In this document: positions 1-7,934 of the stretch, piece by piece
How the letters are laid out: each line of letters begins with the position of its first letter
Position numbering within the stretch: the first letter of the stretch is position 1
NCBI GenBank assembly: GCA_016930055.1
Contig: JAFGHP010000057.1
Span: forward strand, 1-35,681
Length of the DNA: 35,681 bases
Direction of reading: 5' to 3'
From: Candidatus Bathyarchaeota archaeon
GTDB taxonomy: Archaea > Thermoproteota > Bathyarchaeia > TCS64
Notes under the pieces: generated by a model
Told to the model about the DNA's origin: nothing
The model's input: only the letters and a program-made list of their open reading frames with translations
Database searches by the model: none
Position numbers and translations under genes: made by a program

Positions 1-106
1 ATATATTGATATTTATAAATCAATTTTACATGGTATTAAAAAATCTCTTTAATCTAGATATGGTTTTCCACAACAATATTTATGTTTTCTTTAATTTCGA
101 TACTAA

Positions 107-117
107 ATTATTTAAAC
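107..117 (+). promoter_or_regulatory. TATA-like box of the Lrp gene
   Basis: An ATTATTTAAAC element is centred about 23 nt before the first ATG of the Lrp gene. That spacing puts the predicted transcription start at or next to the start codon, so the mRNA is probably leaderless. No Shine-Dalgarno sequence is seen. This is inferred from spacing only. Confidence 0.4.
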
Positions 118-135
118 TCATTAATAATATATTAA

Positions 136-591
136 ATGAAGTCAATGTCGATGGATATTCTTGATATGAAAATAATTCAACATTTAACAGATGATGCTAA
201 AAAAACATATCGCGAGATTGCTTTGGATACCGGTGTAAGTGAGGCTACAATAAAAAATCGTATAGATAGATTAATTGAGATAGGTGTAATTAAGAAATTT
301 ACTGTTATGTTGGATTATCATAAATTGGGTAGAGCTATTAAGTCGTTTATAGGATTAAAAGTTCGTCCAACTGATATCCAAGCCATTGTTGAGCATATAG
401 GAAAAAATCCTGATGTTCATGTTTTGTATCGAACTAGTGGTGATGTTGATTTATTATTTGAAGTAATTTTTGAGAAAATGGAAGATCTCAACGATTTCTT
501 AGAAAAAGAACTAGCTCTCGATGGAATATTAGGTACAGTTGTAACAATTGTTATTGGTCCATACAAGCGTTGTCCTTGGACAGGTCTTTAA
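136..591 (+). CDS. Lrp/AsnC family transcriptional regulator
   Basis: A DNA-binding regulator of the feast/famine family, usually responding to amino acids. Residues about 5-55 form the AsnC winged helix-turn-helix (LDMKIIQHL, then YREIALDTGVSEATIKNRI). Residues about 70-145 form the RAM/AsnC ligand domain, including the RTSGDVDLLFEV strand. At 151 aa it has the usual family length. Three ATGs lie close together (136, 145, 151); homologues normally begin just before LDxKI, so 151 is possible, but the TATA spacing supports 136. The 3' end overlaps the convergent gene by 4 nt. The regulated genes and the effector cannot be told from sequence; self-regulation is common in the family. Confidence 0.9.
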   Translation: MKSMSMDILDMKIIQHLTDDAKKTYREIALDTGVSEATIKNRIDRLIEIGVIKKFTVMLDYHKLGRAIKSFIGLKVRPTDIQAIVEHIGKNPDVHVLYRTSGDVDLLFEVIFEKMEDLNDFLEKELALDGILGTVVTIVIGPYKRCPWTGL

Positions 592-1124
592 CGCCATGTT
601 TCTAATTTTGTTTCTTTGACTATGAATATTGTTAGTCCCTCAATTTTTATTTGATGTTCTTCGAATTCAACTTTAAACATTGTTTCTAAATACCCTCTTA
701 AATAATTTGTAGGCACAGCTAAAGATTCAATTTTTATTTCGTTATCAACTTTAAAAAATTTACCCCAGCCTAAATTTTCTAATTCTTTAAGTACAATTAA
801 CCAATTTGCTGGCTTAACTAAATTAATATCACGATATTCAGGTTTCATTACCTTTCTTTTCATTGCAGTTAATTGACCTGCTCTATATGTTTCTGAGTCT
901 GTAAGTAATTCAAAAATATCCAGAAGCATCCCTCTATCCATTAATATTATTCTATCGTTTCCTATTCTATAAATATCAGGAAGCCAATCATGCATTGAAA
1001 ATTTTTTAAAGAAAACCATGGCTTTTTGTATTGCTTCTTCTTTATTTTTAATAAATCTAGTACGTTCTAAAAACTCCAAAAAATTATAGGCATCATCATC
1101 GAGGGAAATTTCTATGCTTCTCAT
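588..1124 (-). CDS. Hypothetical protein, possible ribbon-helix-helix N-terminus
   Basis: I do not recognise this 178-residue soluble protein. The first 35 residues (a beta strand RSIEISLDD, then two helices) could fold as a ribbon-helix-helix DNA-binding domain, which is inference from pattern only. The rest alternates charged helices and strands with no Cys motif and no membrane segment. It converges on the Lrp gene and overlaps its stop codon by 4 nt. The divergent neighbour is the HtrA protease, about 120 nt away. The ATG at 1124 is the only sensible start. Confidence 0.6.
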   Translation of the reverse strand: MRSIEISLDDDAYNFLEFLERTRFIKNKEEAIQKAMVFFKKFSMHDWLPDIYRIGNDRIILMDRGMLLDIFELLTDSETYRAGQLTAMKRKVMKPEYRDINLVKPANWLIVLKELENLGWGKFFKVDNEIKIESLAVPTNYLRGYLETMFKVEFEEHQIKIEGLTIFIVKETKLETWR

Positions 1125-1247
1125 TCTCTCTCATCAAAACAATCCGTCTATAGCTTAAGTCTTACTAATATTATTTTAAAATAGCGGAAATATTTCGAAT
1201 ATAGAGAATAGAATTTATTTTAGGTTTATGACAATTATTTGTTTAAT

Positions 1248-2471
1248 ATGAGTGATGATTGGTTCTTTGGTAGAAGTTATAAAAAAACTTCAAGGATTAA
1301 CCTATTAGTTGTGTTTTTAATTGTTTTAAATGTTATAGTATTAGGATATAGTTCATTAATTTTAGAAAAAGCTAATCAAAAATTGGAGGATAATGAAACA
1401 TCCTTAATTTTTAGTATTGAAGGTCTAAGAGTTGAGTTAAATGAAGCTAAACGAGAATTATTAGAGCTTAAAAACTTAGTAGAAGATGGCGTTGTTATTG
1501 ATATTGATAATATTACTATTGGAGATCAAATTAATCTTATCAAGTTATACAATCAAACTATCGAAAGTGTTGTATTAATTTCTGTTAACACCCCGTTAGG
1601 TAGAGGTACTGGAAGTGGATTTATTTATGATCCTTATGGAAGAATAATTACTAATAATCATGTAGTAGAAGATGCAACAAAAATTACTGTCACTTTTTTG
1701 GATGGAACTATTTTAAATGCTAAAGTTATTGGTCAGGATAATTATTCTGATTTAGCTATATTAGAATTGGAATCAGGATTTCCTAATGGTTTATTAAAAC
1801 CGGTCATTATGGGAAATTCTTCAGAACTACAAGTTGGGCAAACCGTTGTTGCTATAGGTAATCCATTTGGATTAGCGCATACTATGACTTCTGGGATAAT
1901 CAGTGCTCTTGGTAGGGAACTTACTGCGGGGAATTATGCTATAGTCGATATTATTCAGACTGATGCAGCAATTAATCCTGGTAATAGTGGAGGACCATTA
2001 GTAAATTTAATGGGTGAAGTAATTGGAATGAATACAGCAATTATTAGTGAATCCACTGGAGTAGGTTTTGCAGTACCAAGTAATACAATATTAAGAGAAA
2101 TACCTAGTCTTCTAGCAATTGGAACTTATGAGCATGCATACATTGGAATAACTGGAGTAGATGTCACGCCTTCTATTGTTAGTGAAATGAGTTTACCTTC
2201 TGACACTAAAGGAACTTTAGTTGTGAGTGTTATCAAGAACGGGCCTTCAGATAATGCTGGGATTAAGGGAGGTACAACAAATAAAGTAATTGATGGTATA
2301 AACTTGGGTGGAGATATAATTTTAGCTGCTGATGGAATTAAAATGAAAAGTTTTTACGATTTAAGAGTTTACATTGAAAGAACTAAAACCCCTGAAAAAA
2401 TAATTGAGTTTACATTATTACGTAATAATTCAACAATAAATGTTACTGTTATCCTTGGAAAAAGACCGTAA
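1248..2471 (+). CDS. htrA: HtrA/DegP-type trypsin-like serine protease with PDZ domain
   Basis: A membrane-anchored quality-control protease acting outside the cytoplasmic membrane. The triad is visible: His in TNNHVVEDA (about residue 138 from the ATG), Asp in NYSDLAILEL (about 168) and Ser in INPGNSGGPLV (about 247). One transmembrane helix (about residues 18-38) is followed by a probable coiled coil (about 40-80), then the protease domain, then a single C-terminal PDZ domain (about 300-405). The ORF track opens at a TTG (1239), but the ATG at 1248 (MSDDWFF) is the better start. The next gene is convergent and ends 5 nt away. Confidence 0.92.
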   Translation: MSDDWFFGRSYKKTSRINLLVVFLIVLNVIVLGYSSLILEKANQKLEDNETSLIFSIEGLRVELNEAKRELLELKNLVEDGVVIDIDNITIGDQINLIKLYNQTIESVVLISVNTPLGRGTGSGFIYDPYGRIITNNHVVEDATKITVTFLDGTILNAKVIGQDNYSDLAILELESGFPNGLLKPVIMGNSSELQVGQTVVAIGNPFGLAHTMTSGIISALGRELTAGNYAIVDIIQTDAAINPGNSGGPLVNLMGEVIGMNTAIISESTGVGFAVPSNTILREIPSLLAIGTYEHAYIGITGVDVTPSIVSEMSLPSDTKGTLVVSVIKNGPSDNAGIKGGTTNKVIDGINLGGDIILAADGIKMKSFYDLRVYIERTKTPEKIIEFTLLRNNSTINVTVILGKRP

Positions 2472-2476
2472 CTTAT

Positions 2477-2926
2477 TCAACTATTTTTAATAATTAAACT
2501 CCTAATTTTCTCTGGGCTATAACTCAATAATTTTCCAAACTTCCAGGCAATCTCTTCTTCTACGTTTAATAAATTATTTTCTTTTATTGATTTTTCTTTC
2601 ATATTTTTAAGATTATGATATTCTTCTAATACTAAATCGTCAGCAGCAAGAAAAATCACTGACTTCCCTTCAGTGAGTTCAGGTGGAAAAAGTTTAGTAG
2701 TAAGAAAATCTTTTTCAACAAAAATTTTTACATTATATTCTTGTGCAACAATCTCTGTTGGTTTTAATAAAATATCTAATTCACTTTGAGTTAAAGGTGA
2801 GCTTAAAGCTAGTTTTTTACAGCCTGCACCAACAACTTCAGCAAAACCAGCATTTATTCCGAGATAATACGAATAGGTGTCAAACCCTTCAAGATATTTA
2901 GCCAATTTATGATTAGTCATAATCAT
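2477..2926 (-). CDS. Hypothetical protein
   Basis: An unrecognised 149-residue soluble protein. The N-terminal half contains GINAGFAEVVGAGCKKLALSS and a following helix-strand pattern that looks like a small alpha/beta domain. The C-terminal third is a charged helix with a possible short DNA-binding-like end (SPEKIRSLI). There is no metal motif, membrane helix or signal peptide. It is convergent with htrA and divergent from the cytochrome-like gene. A second ATG at codon 3 (2920) could also start translation. Confidence 0.55.
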   Translation of the reverse strand: MIMTNHKLAKYLEGFDTYSYYLGINAGFAEVVGAGCKKLALSSPLTQSELDILLKPTEIVAQEYNVKIFVEKDFLTTKLFPPELTEGKSVIFLAADDLVLEEYHNLKNMKEKSIKENNLLNVEEEIAWKFGKLLSYSPEKIRSLIIKNS

Positions 2927-2999
2927 TAAATTACCTATAATCTTATATTTTTTATTCCTTATTTTTTTAATTTATTATTTAATATAACTTTAAACATAC

Positions 3000-3008
3000 T
3001 TTTTAAAT
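3000..3008 (+). promoter_or_regulatory. TATA-like box upstream of the cytochrome-like gene
   Basis: A TTTTTAAAT element is centred about 26 nt upstream of the ATG at 3030. This spacing predicts a leaderless transcript. No Shine-Dalgarno sequence is present between the box and the start. Confidence 0.4.
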
Positions 3009-3029
3009 TAGTAATAACTAGTTAAAATC

Positions 3030-3548
3030 ATGGGTTCTACGAGTAAATTAAGTAACAACTCTCCATTTTTGGTTGCTTTTACCATAATCTTAGCTACATT
3101 TATAATTGTGACGCTAATTTTTTTACGGATTTATAGAATACCTTTCTATTATATAGAAATATTGGGGATTAGTAATTCCTTGGTACATTGGTTAGGTTGG
3201 ATTGGTACTTTATTTATTGCTATAACTGTACCAATATATTTTTTCATTAAAAGAAAAATGCCAAAAAAAATTAGAGGTATGTTAAAAATTCATGTTTTTG
3301 GAAATCTTTTATCAGTTACCATGATCTCTATACATTTTGCACATCAAGTTACAAGACCTGCTAGCAATTATCAAGAACTTGGAACAGGTATTGTTTTATA
3401 TGCTGCTATGATTTTATTGGTTTCTTCAGGTTTTCTTCAATACTTTGGCTTAGCCAAATCGAAAATAAAATCAATGAAATTTTTACATCCCGCGATAGCT
3501 TTAACTTTCTATTTAACAATAATAATGCACATTCTACATGGAATATAA
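3030..3548 (+). CDS. Membrane protein with two H-x13-H helices, cytochrome b / ferric-reductase-like
   Basis: A 172-residue integral membrane protein with four or five hydrophobic helices (about residues 13-35, 50-73, 84-105, 118-138, 150-170). One helix carries His88 and His102 and another His153 and His167, both with 13 residues between. That is the spacing used to hold two stacked b haems in cytochrome b and ferric reductase/NOX-type membrane domains. Further histidines are at 53, 105 and 170. No flavin or NAD domain is attached and no redox partner is adjacent, so the electron donor and acceptor are unknown. The haem-binding role is inferred from the histidine pattern. Confidence 0.6.
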   Translation: MGSTSKLSNNSPFLVAFTIILATFIIVTLIFLRIYRIPFYYIEILGISNSLVHWLGWIGTLFIAITVPIYFFIKRKMPKKIRGMLKIHVFGNLLSVTMISIHFAHQVTRPASNYQELGTGIVLYAAMILLVSSGFLQYFGLAKSKIKSMKFLHPAIALTFYLTIIMHILHGI

Positions 3549-3664
3549 TAATCCTCGTATCTTAAATAAAAAACAGAATATTTTTCAACAATTTGTAAAT
3601 ATAAAACATTATTAAAAAAATATTTTTATTATATTAAAAAACCCTTTTTCCAAGTCTATATCCT

Positions 3665-3678
3665 GAAACTTTTAAAAG
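3665..3678 (+). promoter_or_regulatory. Promoter of tRNA-Arg (BRE/TATA)
   Basis: GAAA followed by CTTTTAAAAG lies about 32 nt upstream of the first tRNA base. This is the expected place for an archaeal BRE/TATA element if the primary transcript starts a few bases before the mature 5' end. Confidence 0.55.
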
Positions 3679-3704
3679 TTAGGTGTTAATATTCCTTCCA
3701 CTGA

Positions 3705-3812
3705 GGGCCCGTGGCCAAGTCAGGATACGGCACCTAGCTGGTTGCCAATATTTGACACCAGCGTGCAAGCCTTCTAAGCCGGAGATCGTGGGTTCAAATC
3801 CCTCCGGGCCCG
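3705..3812 (+). tRNA. tRNA-Arg (TCT) with a non-canonical intron in the anticodon stem
   Basis: The acceptor stem GGGCCCG pairs perfectly with CGGGCCC, and G is the discriminator base. The D-arm (GCC...GGC) and T-loop TTCAAAT are clear. The anticodon loop CTTCTAA at 3771-3777 reads TCT. The 3' half of the anticodon stem, GCCGG (3778-3782), has no contiguous 5' partner; instead CC (3733-3734) and GC (3769-3770) are separated by extra sequence. Two mispairs remain after splicing: 29-41 (U/C) and 50-64 (U/U). The 3' CCA is not encoded. The isotype call is strong and the splice sites are inferred. Confidence 0.85.
3736..3768 (+). other. Predicted 33-nt tRNA intron at about position 29/30
   Basis: The intron contains the hairpin GCTGGT/ACCAGC (3737-3742 with 3757-3762). 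Outside it, GCAC (3730-3733) pairs with GTGC (3763-3766), giving a 4-bp helix flanked by 3-nt bulges CTA (3734-3736) and AAG (3767-3769). This is a bulge-helix-bulge. Cutting between the second and third bulge bases removes 3736-3768 and joins CCT to GC. Introns at 29/30 are a known non-canonical class in archaea. The exact ends are predicted, not measured. Confidence 0.6.
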
Positions 3813-3851
3813 CTTAATATTAGATTTAATAAATTTTATATTGGGGGATTT

Positions 3852-4274
3852 TTATTTGTCTTTAATAAATTTTGATACTAATCTTTGGTAAATAGATTTA
3901 GTATCTGTGATCTCAATTTCTTTTGAATAATCAGATTTTGTTGTACAATCCGCGTCGCATCCTGTTTTAACCAGTTTAATATTTAATTTTGCTACTGGTT
4001 CAGGAGAAAAATCACTTAATGGAGTACAATATTTACAATATTCGATTAGTCCACTTATTTTATTATTTTTAAGCCATCGAAGTGCTTCGCCAGGACTATT
4101 AAATTCTATCCATCCCCCATCATCTCCAAGCATCCCAACTTTTTTAGTAGGGATATCTGATGGAACAGAATGTATACATTCGCTTCTATGAAGCGTGTTA
4201 TATCCTGATTTGAAGTCTACATCGATAATATACATAAACATTTTCTTATGATCGTTATTAAAAAGGTTTAACAT
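3852..4274 (-). CDS. Small protein with an Ada-like metal-binding motif
   Basis: A 140-residue soluble protein of unknown role. The central part (about residues 24-85) matches the layout of the Ada-type metal-binding fold: YNTLHRSEC, then a spacer, then IEFNSPGEALRWL, ending in YCKYCTP. In that family the paired cysteines bind zinc; here the likely ligands are Cys33 and the two Cys of CKYC, plus His29. The C-terminal 55 residues contain two more Cys (GCDADC) that have no family match I know. It is divergently transcribed from iorA with a gap of about 120 nt. The fold call is inference from the motif. Confidence 0.5.
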   Translation of the reverse strand: MLNLFNNDHKKMFMYIIDVDFKSGYNTLHRSECIHSVPSDIPTKKVGMLGDDGGWIEFNSPGEALRWLKNNKISGLIEYCKYCTPLSDFSPEPVAKLNIKLVKTGCDADCTTKSDYSKEIEITDTKSIYQRLVSKFIKDK

Positions 4275-4393
4275 TGTTTCTTTAAATTTATCAAGAAAAT
4301 TAATTTTGTAAGATAGTTCCTAATAATATCATATTGATATACAAACATCTGTAACAAAGGTTTATCAAAAACAATTCAAAAGAAATTCTTGAT

Positions 4394-6280
4394 ATGTCTT
4401 TTCAAGATTTAATTGATCCAAAGCCTAAGAAAGTTTTTTTGCTAGCAAATGAGGCTATTGCTCGAGCCGCTTTAGAATCTGATGTTAAAGTTGCTGCTTT
4501 TTATCCTGGTTCTCCTACTAGTGAGATTCTTGACACAATGTACCTTCTCTCTGGTAAATATGATGATATTAAAATGGAGGTTTCTATTAACGAGAAGGTA
4601 GCTCTAGAGACCGTCGCTGGGGCTTCAATGGGCGGTTTCAGAAGTTTAACTAGCATGAAAAGTGTAGGTCTGAATGTAGCTAGTGATACATTCTATACTT
4701 TAGGATATACCGGAGTAAATGCTGGGTGTGTTCTTGTAGTAGCAGATGATCCACACGCACATTCGAGTCAAAGTGAACAAGATGGAAGATATTTTGCTCA
4801 AACGGGTCATGTACCAATGCTTGAACCTTCAACACCAGAAGAAGCATATCAAATGATAAAATACGCTTTTAACTTATCAGAGAAATTTAAAATTCTAGCT
4901 CTAGTGAGGACATCTACTAGAGTAAACCATCAGTATGCACCAGTAAATATTGGTGAAGTTAAAAGAAGACCCTTTATAAAAAATAAATGGAATGATGTCA
5001 AAGGTAAGTATTTTACTTTAAGTGATACAGCTAGAAGACTTAAAAGTGAAGCAATTGAAAAGTTGATAAAAATTGAAGAAGACTTCAATAGTCTTCAATT
5101 CAACAAAATTATTGATGGAGAAGGTAAAGTCGGAGTAATTACTAGTGGGGTATCATTTTTATACACTCTTGATGCTTTAGATAATCTAAATCTTAAAATC
5201 CCAGTGCTTAAATTAGGAACAACATATCCCATTCCTAAGAAATTAGTTTCTACTTTCATTAAGAATTTAGATAAAATTATTGTTATAGAAGAATTATTAC
5301 CATATTTAGAGCAACATATCAAGATTATTGCTAAGGATTCTGATTGTGGTTTAGAAATATTCGGTAAAGAAACAGGTCATTTACCATATGTTGGTGAGTA
5401 TAATGTCTCAATTGTAATAGATGTACTATCAAAAATATTTGAAAAAAATATTAAAATTAATTATAAAGAAATTTTGAAGAGAAGTGAAGAACTTAAGAAG
5501 GTTATCCCGAAAAGATTCCCCGTTTTTTGTGCTGGTTGTCCACATAGGTCAACTTTATGGTCTCTTCAGCAAGCAGTTAAGGGAACTAATTTTGTGTTAA
5601 ACAATGATATTGGATGTTATTCGATGTTACAGTTAGAACCCTACAATTTAACTGACATGATGCTTTGTATGGGGGCTTCACAAGGTATTAGTAGCGGAAT
5701 GCAACATGTTCTCAATGATAAAATTATTTCATTAGTAGGTGACTCCACTTTTTTCCATGCCGCTTTACCTGGTTTAATTAATGCAATTCATAACCAACAT
5801 GATTACACTGTTTTCATATTAGATAATAGTGTTACTGCTATGACTGGTCAACAACCTAACCCTGGATCCGATTTTGGACCCAATAAGGTTGTAGAGATAG
5901 ATATAGAATCTGTTGTAAGAGGTATAGGTGTACAGAATATCCTTTCAATAAATGCGTATGATTTGAAGAACAACGTTGAACTAATAAAGCAATTCTTAGA
6001 TAAAGAAGGAGTAAAGGTAATTATTAGTCATGGACCATGTGCACTCTATAATGATCGTAAAAAAAGAGCATCTGGTGTACCAATAATTCCTAACAAGGTA
6101 AGCTCAGAGGCATGTAAAACAATTTATGCTTGTGTAAGAGATTTTTATTGTCCTGCAATTGAATTAAATATGGATACCCGTCAAACTGAGATTCAGTTAG
6201 ATGTTTGTAATGGATGCATGAGTTGCGCGAAACTTTGTCCAGTTACAGCTATAAAATCGGTGGGAAGTGAATTAAAATGA
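4394..6280 (+). CDS. iorA: Indolepyruvate:ferredoxin oxidoreductase, alpha subunit
   Basis: The catalytic thiamine-diphosphate subunit that oxidises aryl pyruvates (from aromatic amino acids) to aryl-acetyl-CoA, reducing ferredoxin. The N-terminal pyrimidine domain (about 20-180, with FYPGSPTSEILD), the CoA/transketolase C-like domain (about 240-350) and the PP domain (about 370-545, GDSTFFHAALPGL and VTAMTGQQPNPG) are in the expected order. The C-terminal ferredoxin region has one complete motif, CNGCMSCAKLCP (Cys605, 608, 611, 615). The first motif, CKTIYACVRDFYCP, has Ile577 where the second Cys is expected. The 628-aa length is normal. It overlaps iorB by ATGA, so the two are translationally coupled. 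Confidence 0.95.
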   Translation: MSFQDLIDPKPKKVFLLANEAIARAALESDVKVAAFYPGSPTSEILDTMYLLSGKYDDIKMEVSINEKVALETVAGASMGGFRSLTSMKSVGLNVASDTFYTLGYTGVNAGCVLVVADDPHAHSSQSEQDGRYFAQTGHVPMLEPSTPEEAYQMIKYAFNLSEKFKILALVRTSTRVNHQYAPVNIGEVKRRPFIKNKWNDVKGKYFTLSDTARRLKSEAIEKLIKIEEDFNSLQFNKIIDGEGKVGVITSGVSFLYTLDALDNLNLKIPVLKLGTTYPIPKKLVSTFIKNLDKIIVIEELLPYLEQHIKIIAKDSDCGLEIFGKETGHLPYVGEYNVSIVIDVLSKIFEKNIKINYKEILKRSEELKKVIPKRFPVFCAGCPHRSTLWSLQQAVKGTNFVLNNDIGCYSMLQLEPYNLTDMMLCMGASQGISSGMQHVLNDKIISLVGDSTFFHAALPGLINAIHNQHDYTVFILDNSVTAMTGQQPNPGSDFGPNKVVEIDIESVVRGIGVQNILSINAYDLKNNVELIKQFLDKEGVKVIISHGPCALYNDRKKRASGVPIIPNKVSSEACKTIYACVRDFYCPAIELNMDTRQTEIQLDVCNGCMSCAKLCPVTAIKSVGSELK

Positions 6281-6888
6281 AATCTTATAATATTTTATTA
6301 ACTGGTGTTGGAGGGCAAGGATTAATGCTATTATCCCAAATTTTAGGCGATGCTTGTACTTCGAAAGATTATCCAGTAGTCGTAGGTGCTCAACATGGTC
6401 TAGCTCAGAGAAGTGGAAGCATTTCAGCACATGTAAGAATGGGAGACGTTTACTCGCCCCTCATACCATATGGCTCTGCAGATATGATAATTGCTATGGA
6501 GGGGATGGAGGCTTTGAGGTACATTGAATATCTAAAAGAAGGTGGTGTTATAGTCATGAATAGTAGAATTATGCACCCACCTCTAGAAACTGCTCCAATT
6601 GTTAAAAATAGACAAGAAAAAAAGGAGTATATAACGATAGATCAGATATTTCAGCAGTTGAAAAAAGTCACTAATAAAATTATTAGTCTCGATGCAAACC
6701 TTCTTGCTCTAGAGGCAGGTAATCCTCGAACAGAAAATATTGTATTACTGGGGGCAGCTTCAACACAAAAAGATTTCCCATTAGATTCAGAAACCTTAAC
6801 CAATGCTATAAAACGTAATGTTCCAGAAAAAACGATCGAAGCAAACTTGAAAGCTTTAGAAATAGGTCGTCGTCAAGCGGAGATATAA
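6277..6888 (+). CDS. iorB: Indolepyruvate:ferredoxin oxidoreductase, beta subunit
   Basis: The gamma-type subunit of the 2-oxoacid:ferredoxin oxidoreductase family, 203 aa, the usual size. The N-terminus NILLTGVGGQGLMLLSQIL is the family signature, followed by GAQHGLAQRSGSISAHVRMG. The ATG overlaps the iorA stop as ATGA, which secures both the start and the 1:1 pairing. With IorA it should form the soluble IOR complex that makes reduced ferredoxin during amino acid use. Confidence 0.95.
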   Translation: MKSYNILLTGVGGQGLMLLSQILGDACTSKDYPVVVGAQHGLAQRSGSISAHVRMGDVYSPLIPYGSADMIIAMEGMEALRYIEYLKEGGVIVMNSRIMHPPLETAPIVKNRQEKKEYITIDQIFQQLKKVTNKIISLDANLLALEAGNPRTENIVLLGAASTQKDFPLDSETLTNAIKRNVPEKTIEANLKALEIGRRQAEI

Positions 6889-6953
6889 CCTATTTTTCTT
6901 TTACTAAATACTTGTTAGTTAATGCTAAATTCCTAGAGATACTTTCATAATTT

Positions 6954-7934
6954 ATGTTAAAATCAGTTATAGATAATGCTGAATTTCTAGAATTATATCG
7001 TTTAATGATTAGAATACGAACATATGAAACAACAATGAGAAGTCTTGCTAGAGAAGGTAAAGTTCCTGCAAGATTTGGCATGTATACTGGTCAAGAAGGA
7101 GTCGCAGTAGGTGTATCTGCGCATCTTAAAAAAGAAGACCAGATTGGTAGTACACACCGTCCAGTGGGGCACTTAATAGCGAAAGGCATAAACTTAAACA
7201 AACTTACTGCGGAATTATGTGCTAAATCAACAGGTTTCAACAAAGGTAAAGCTGGTTCTTATCACGTTTTTGATCCAGAATCTGGATGTTTAGGTGCAAA
7301 TGGGATAGTTGGTGCAAGTGTTCCAATGTGTGCTGGCTATGCATTAAGAAACCAAATTAAAAATGATGGATTAATCACGGTTTCTTATTTTGGTGAAGGA
7401 GCAAGTAATCAAGGAGGTGTTCTTGAAACCTTGAATTTAGCTGCTTGTTGGAACTTGCCAATTGTTTTTATATGTGAAAATAGTAGCCCAATTATTCAAA
7501 GAATGCTGGGTCACGAAATTGATTATCCCCAACTTACTATAGAAAATGTTTCAATTCGTGCAGATGGTTATGGTATACCTGGTTATACTTATAATGGATG
7601 GGATGTTGAAGAAGTTTATAGAGTCGCAGGAGTAGCGATTGAAAGAGCTAGATTGGGAAAAGGACCATCACTTCTTGAATTCAAAGTTCATCAATTTGAG
7701 GGAAATTTAGAAGGAAGATTGGAAGCAAACGAAAAAGACAGACCTTACTGTCCTATCGATTTTCTTACAAAAAAATTAAGAATAAAAGGAGTTTTAGACA
7801 AGGAGATCGAAGAAAAAATTAGATCTCAAGAAGTAGAGTTAGTTCAAAAAGCAGTAGACTTTGCTATATCAAGTCCTGAACCCGAAATTAGTGAGGCTTA
7901 TACTGATGTTTTTGGAGGTGCTTTTAATGTCTGA
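6954..7934 (+). CDS. Thiamine-dependent 2-oxoacid/acetoin dehydrogenase E1 component, alpha subunit
   Basis: E1 alpha decarboxylates a 2-oxoacid or cleaves acetoin on ThDP and passes the acyl group to a lipoyl E2. Family motifs are LGANGIVGASVPMCAGYAL and the ThDP motif GEGASNQGG (about residue 147) followed by LNLAACWNLPIVFICEN. The 326-aa length is normal. The loop that in many relatives reads HRGHGH is HRPVGH here, and after CEN the sequence (SSPIIQRMLGHE) departs from the common NNxYAIS form. It overlaps the beta subunit by 8 nt. The substrate cannot be assigned, and no E2 or E3 gene lies in the window. Confidence 0.85.
   Translation: MLKSVIDNAEFLELYRLMIRIRTYETTMRSLAREGKVPARFGMYTGQEGVAVGVSAHLKKEDQIGSTHRPVGHLIAKGINLNKLTAELCAKSTGFNKGKAGSYHVFDPESGCLGANGIVGASVPMCAGYALRNQIKNDGLITVSYFGEGASNQGGVLETLNLAACWNLPIVFICENSSPIIQRMLGHEIDYPQLTIENVSIRADGYGIPGYTYNGWDVEEVYRVAGVAIERARLGKGPSLLEFKVHQFEGNLEGRLEANEKDRPYCPIDFLTKKLRIKGVLDKEIEEKIRSQEVELVQKAVDFAISSPEPEISEAYTDVFGGAFNV
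7914..7920 (+). promoter_or_regulatory. Ribosome binding site that fixes the E1 beta start
   Basis: GGAGGTG inside the 3' end of the E1 alpha gene sits 6 nt before the ATG at 7927. It decides for MSERIITM rather than the TTG at 7861 offered by the ORF track, and indicates coupled translation. Confidence 0.75.

Noticed and set aside
3549-3704. A further small gene or RNA before tRNA-Arg
   Set aside because: The gap holds T-rich runs and the tRNA promoter only; no ORF or stable hairpin stands out.
5095-5322. Antisense ORF inside iorA, and similar ones at 15638, 16223, 19818, 21619, 32325, 32868, 34167
   Set aside because: They lie wholly inside strongly supported genes on the other strand and show no protein family pattern; they are shadows.
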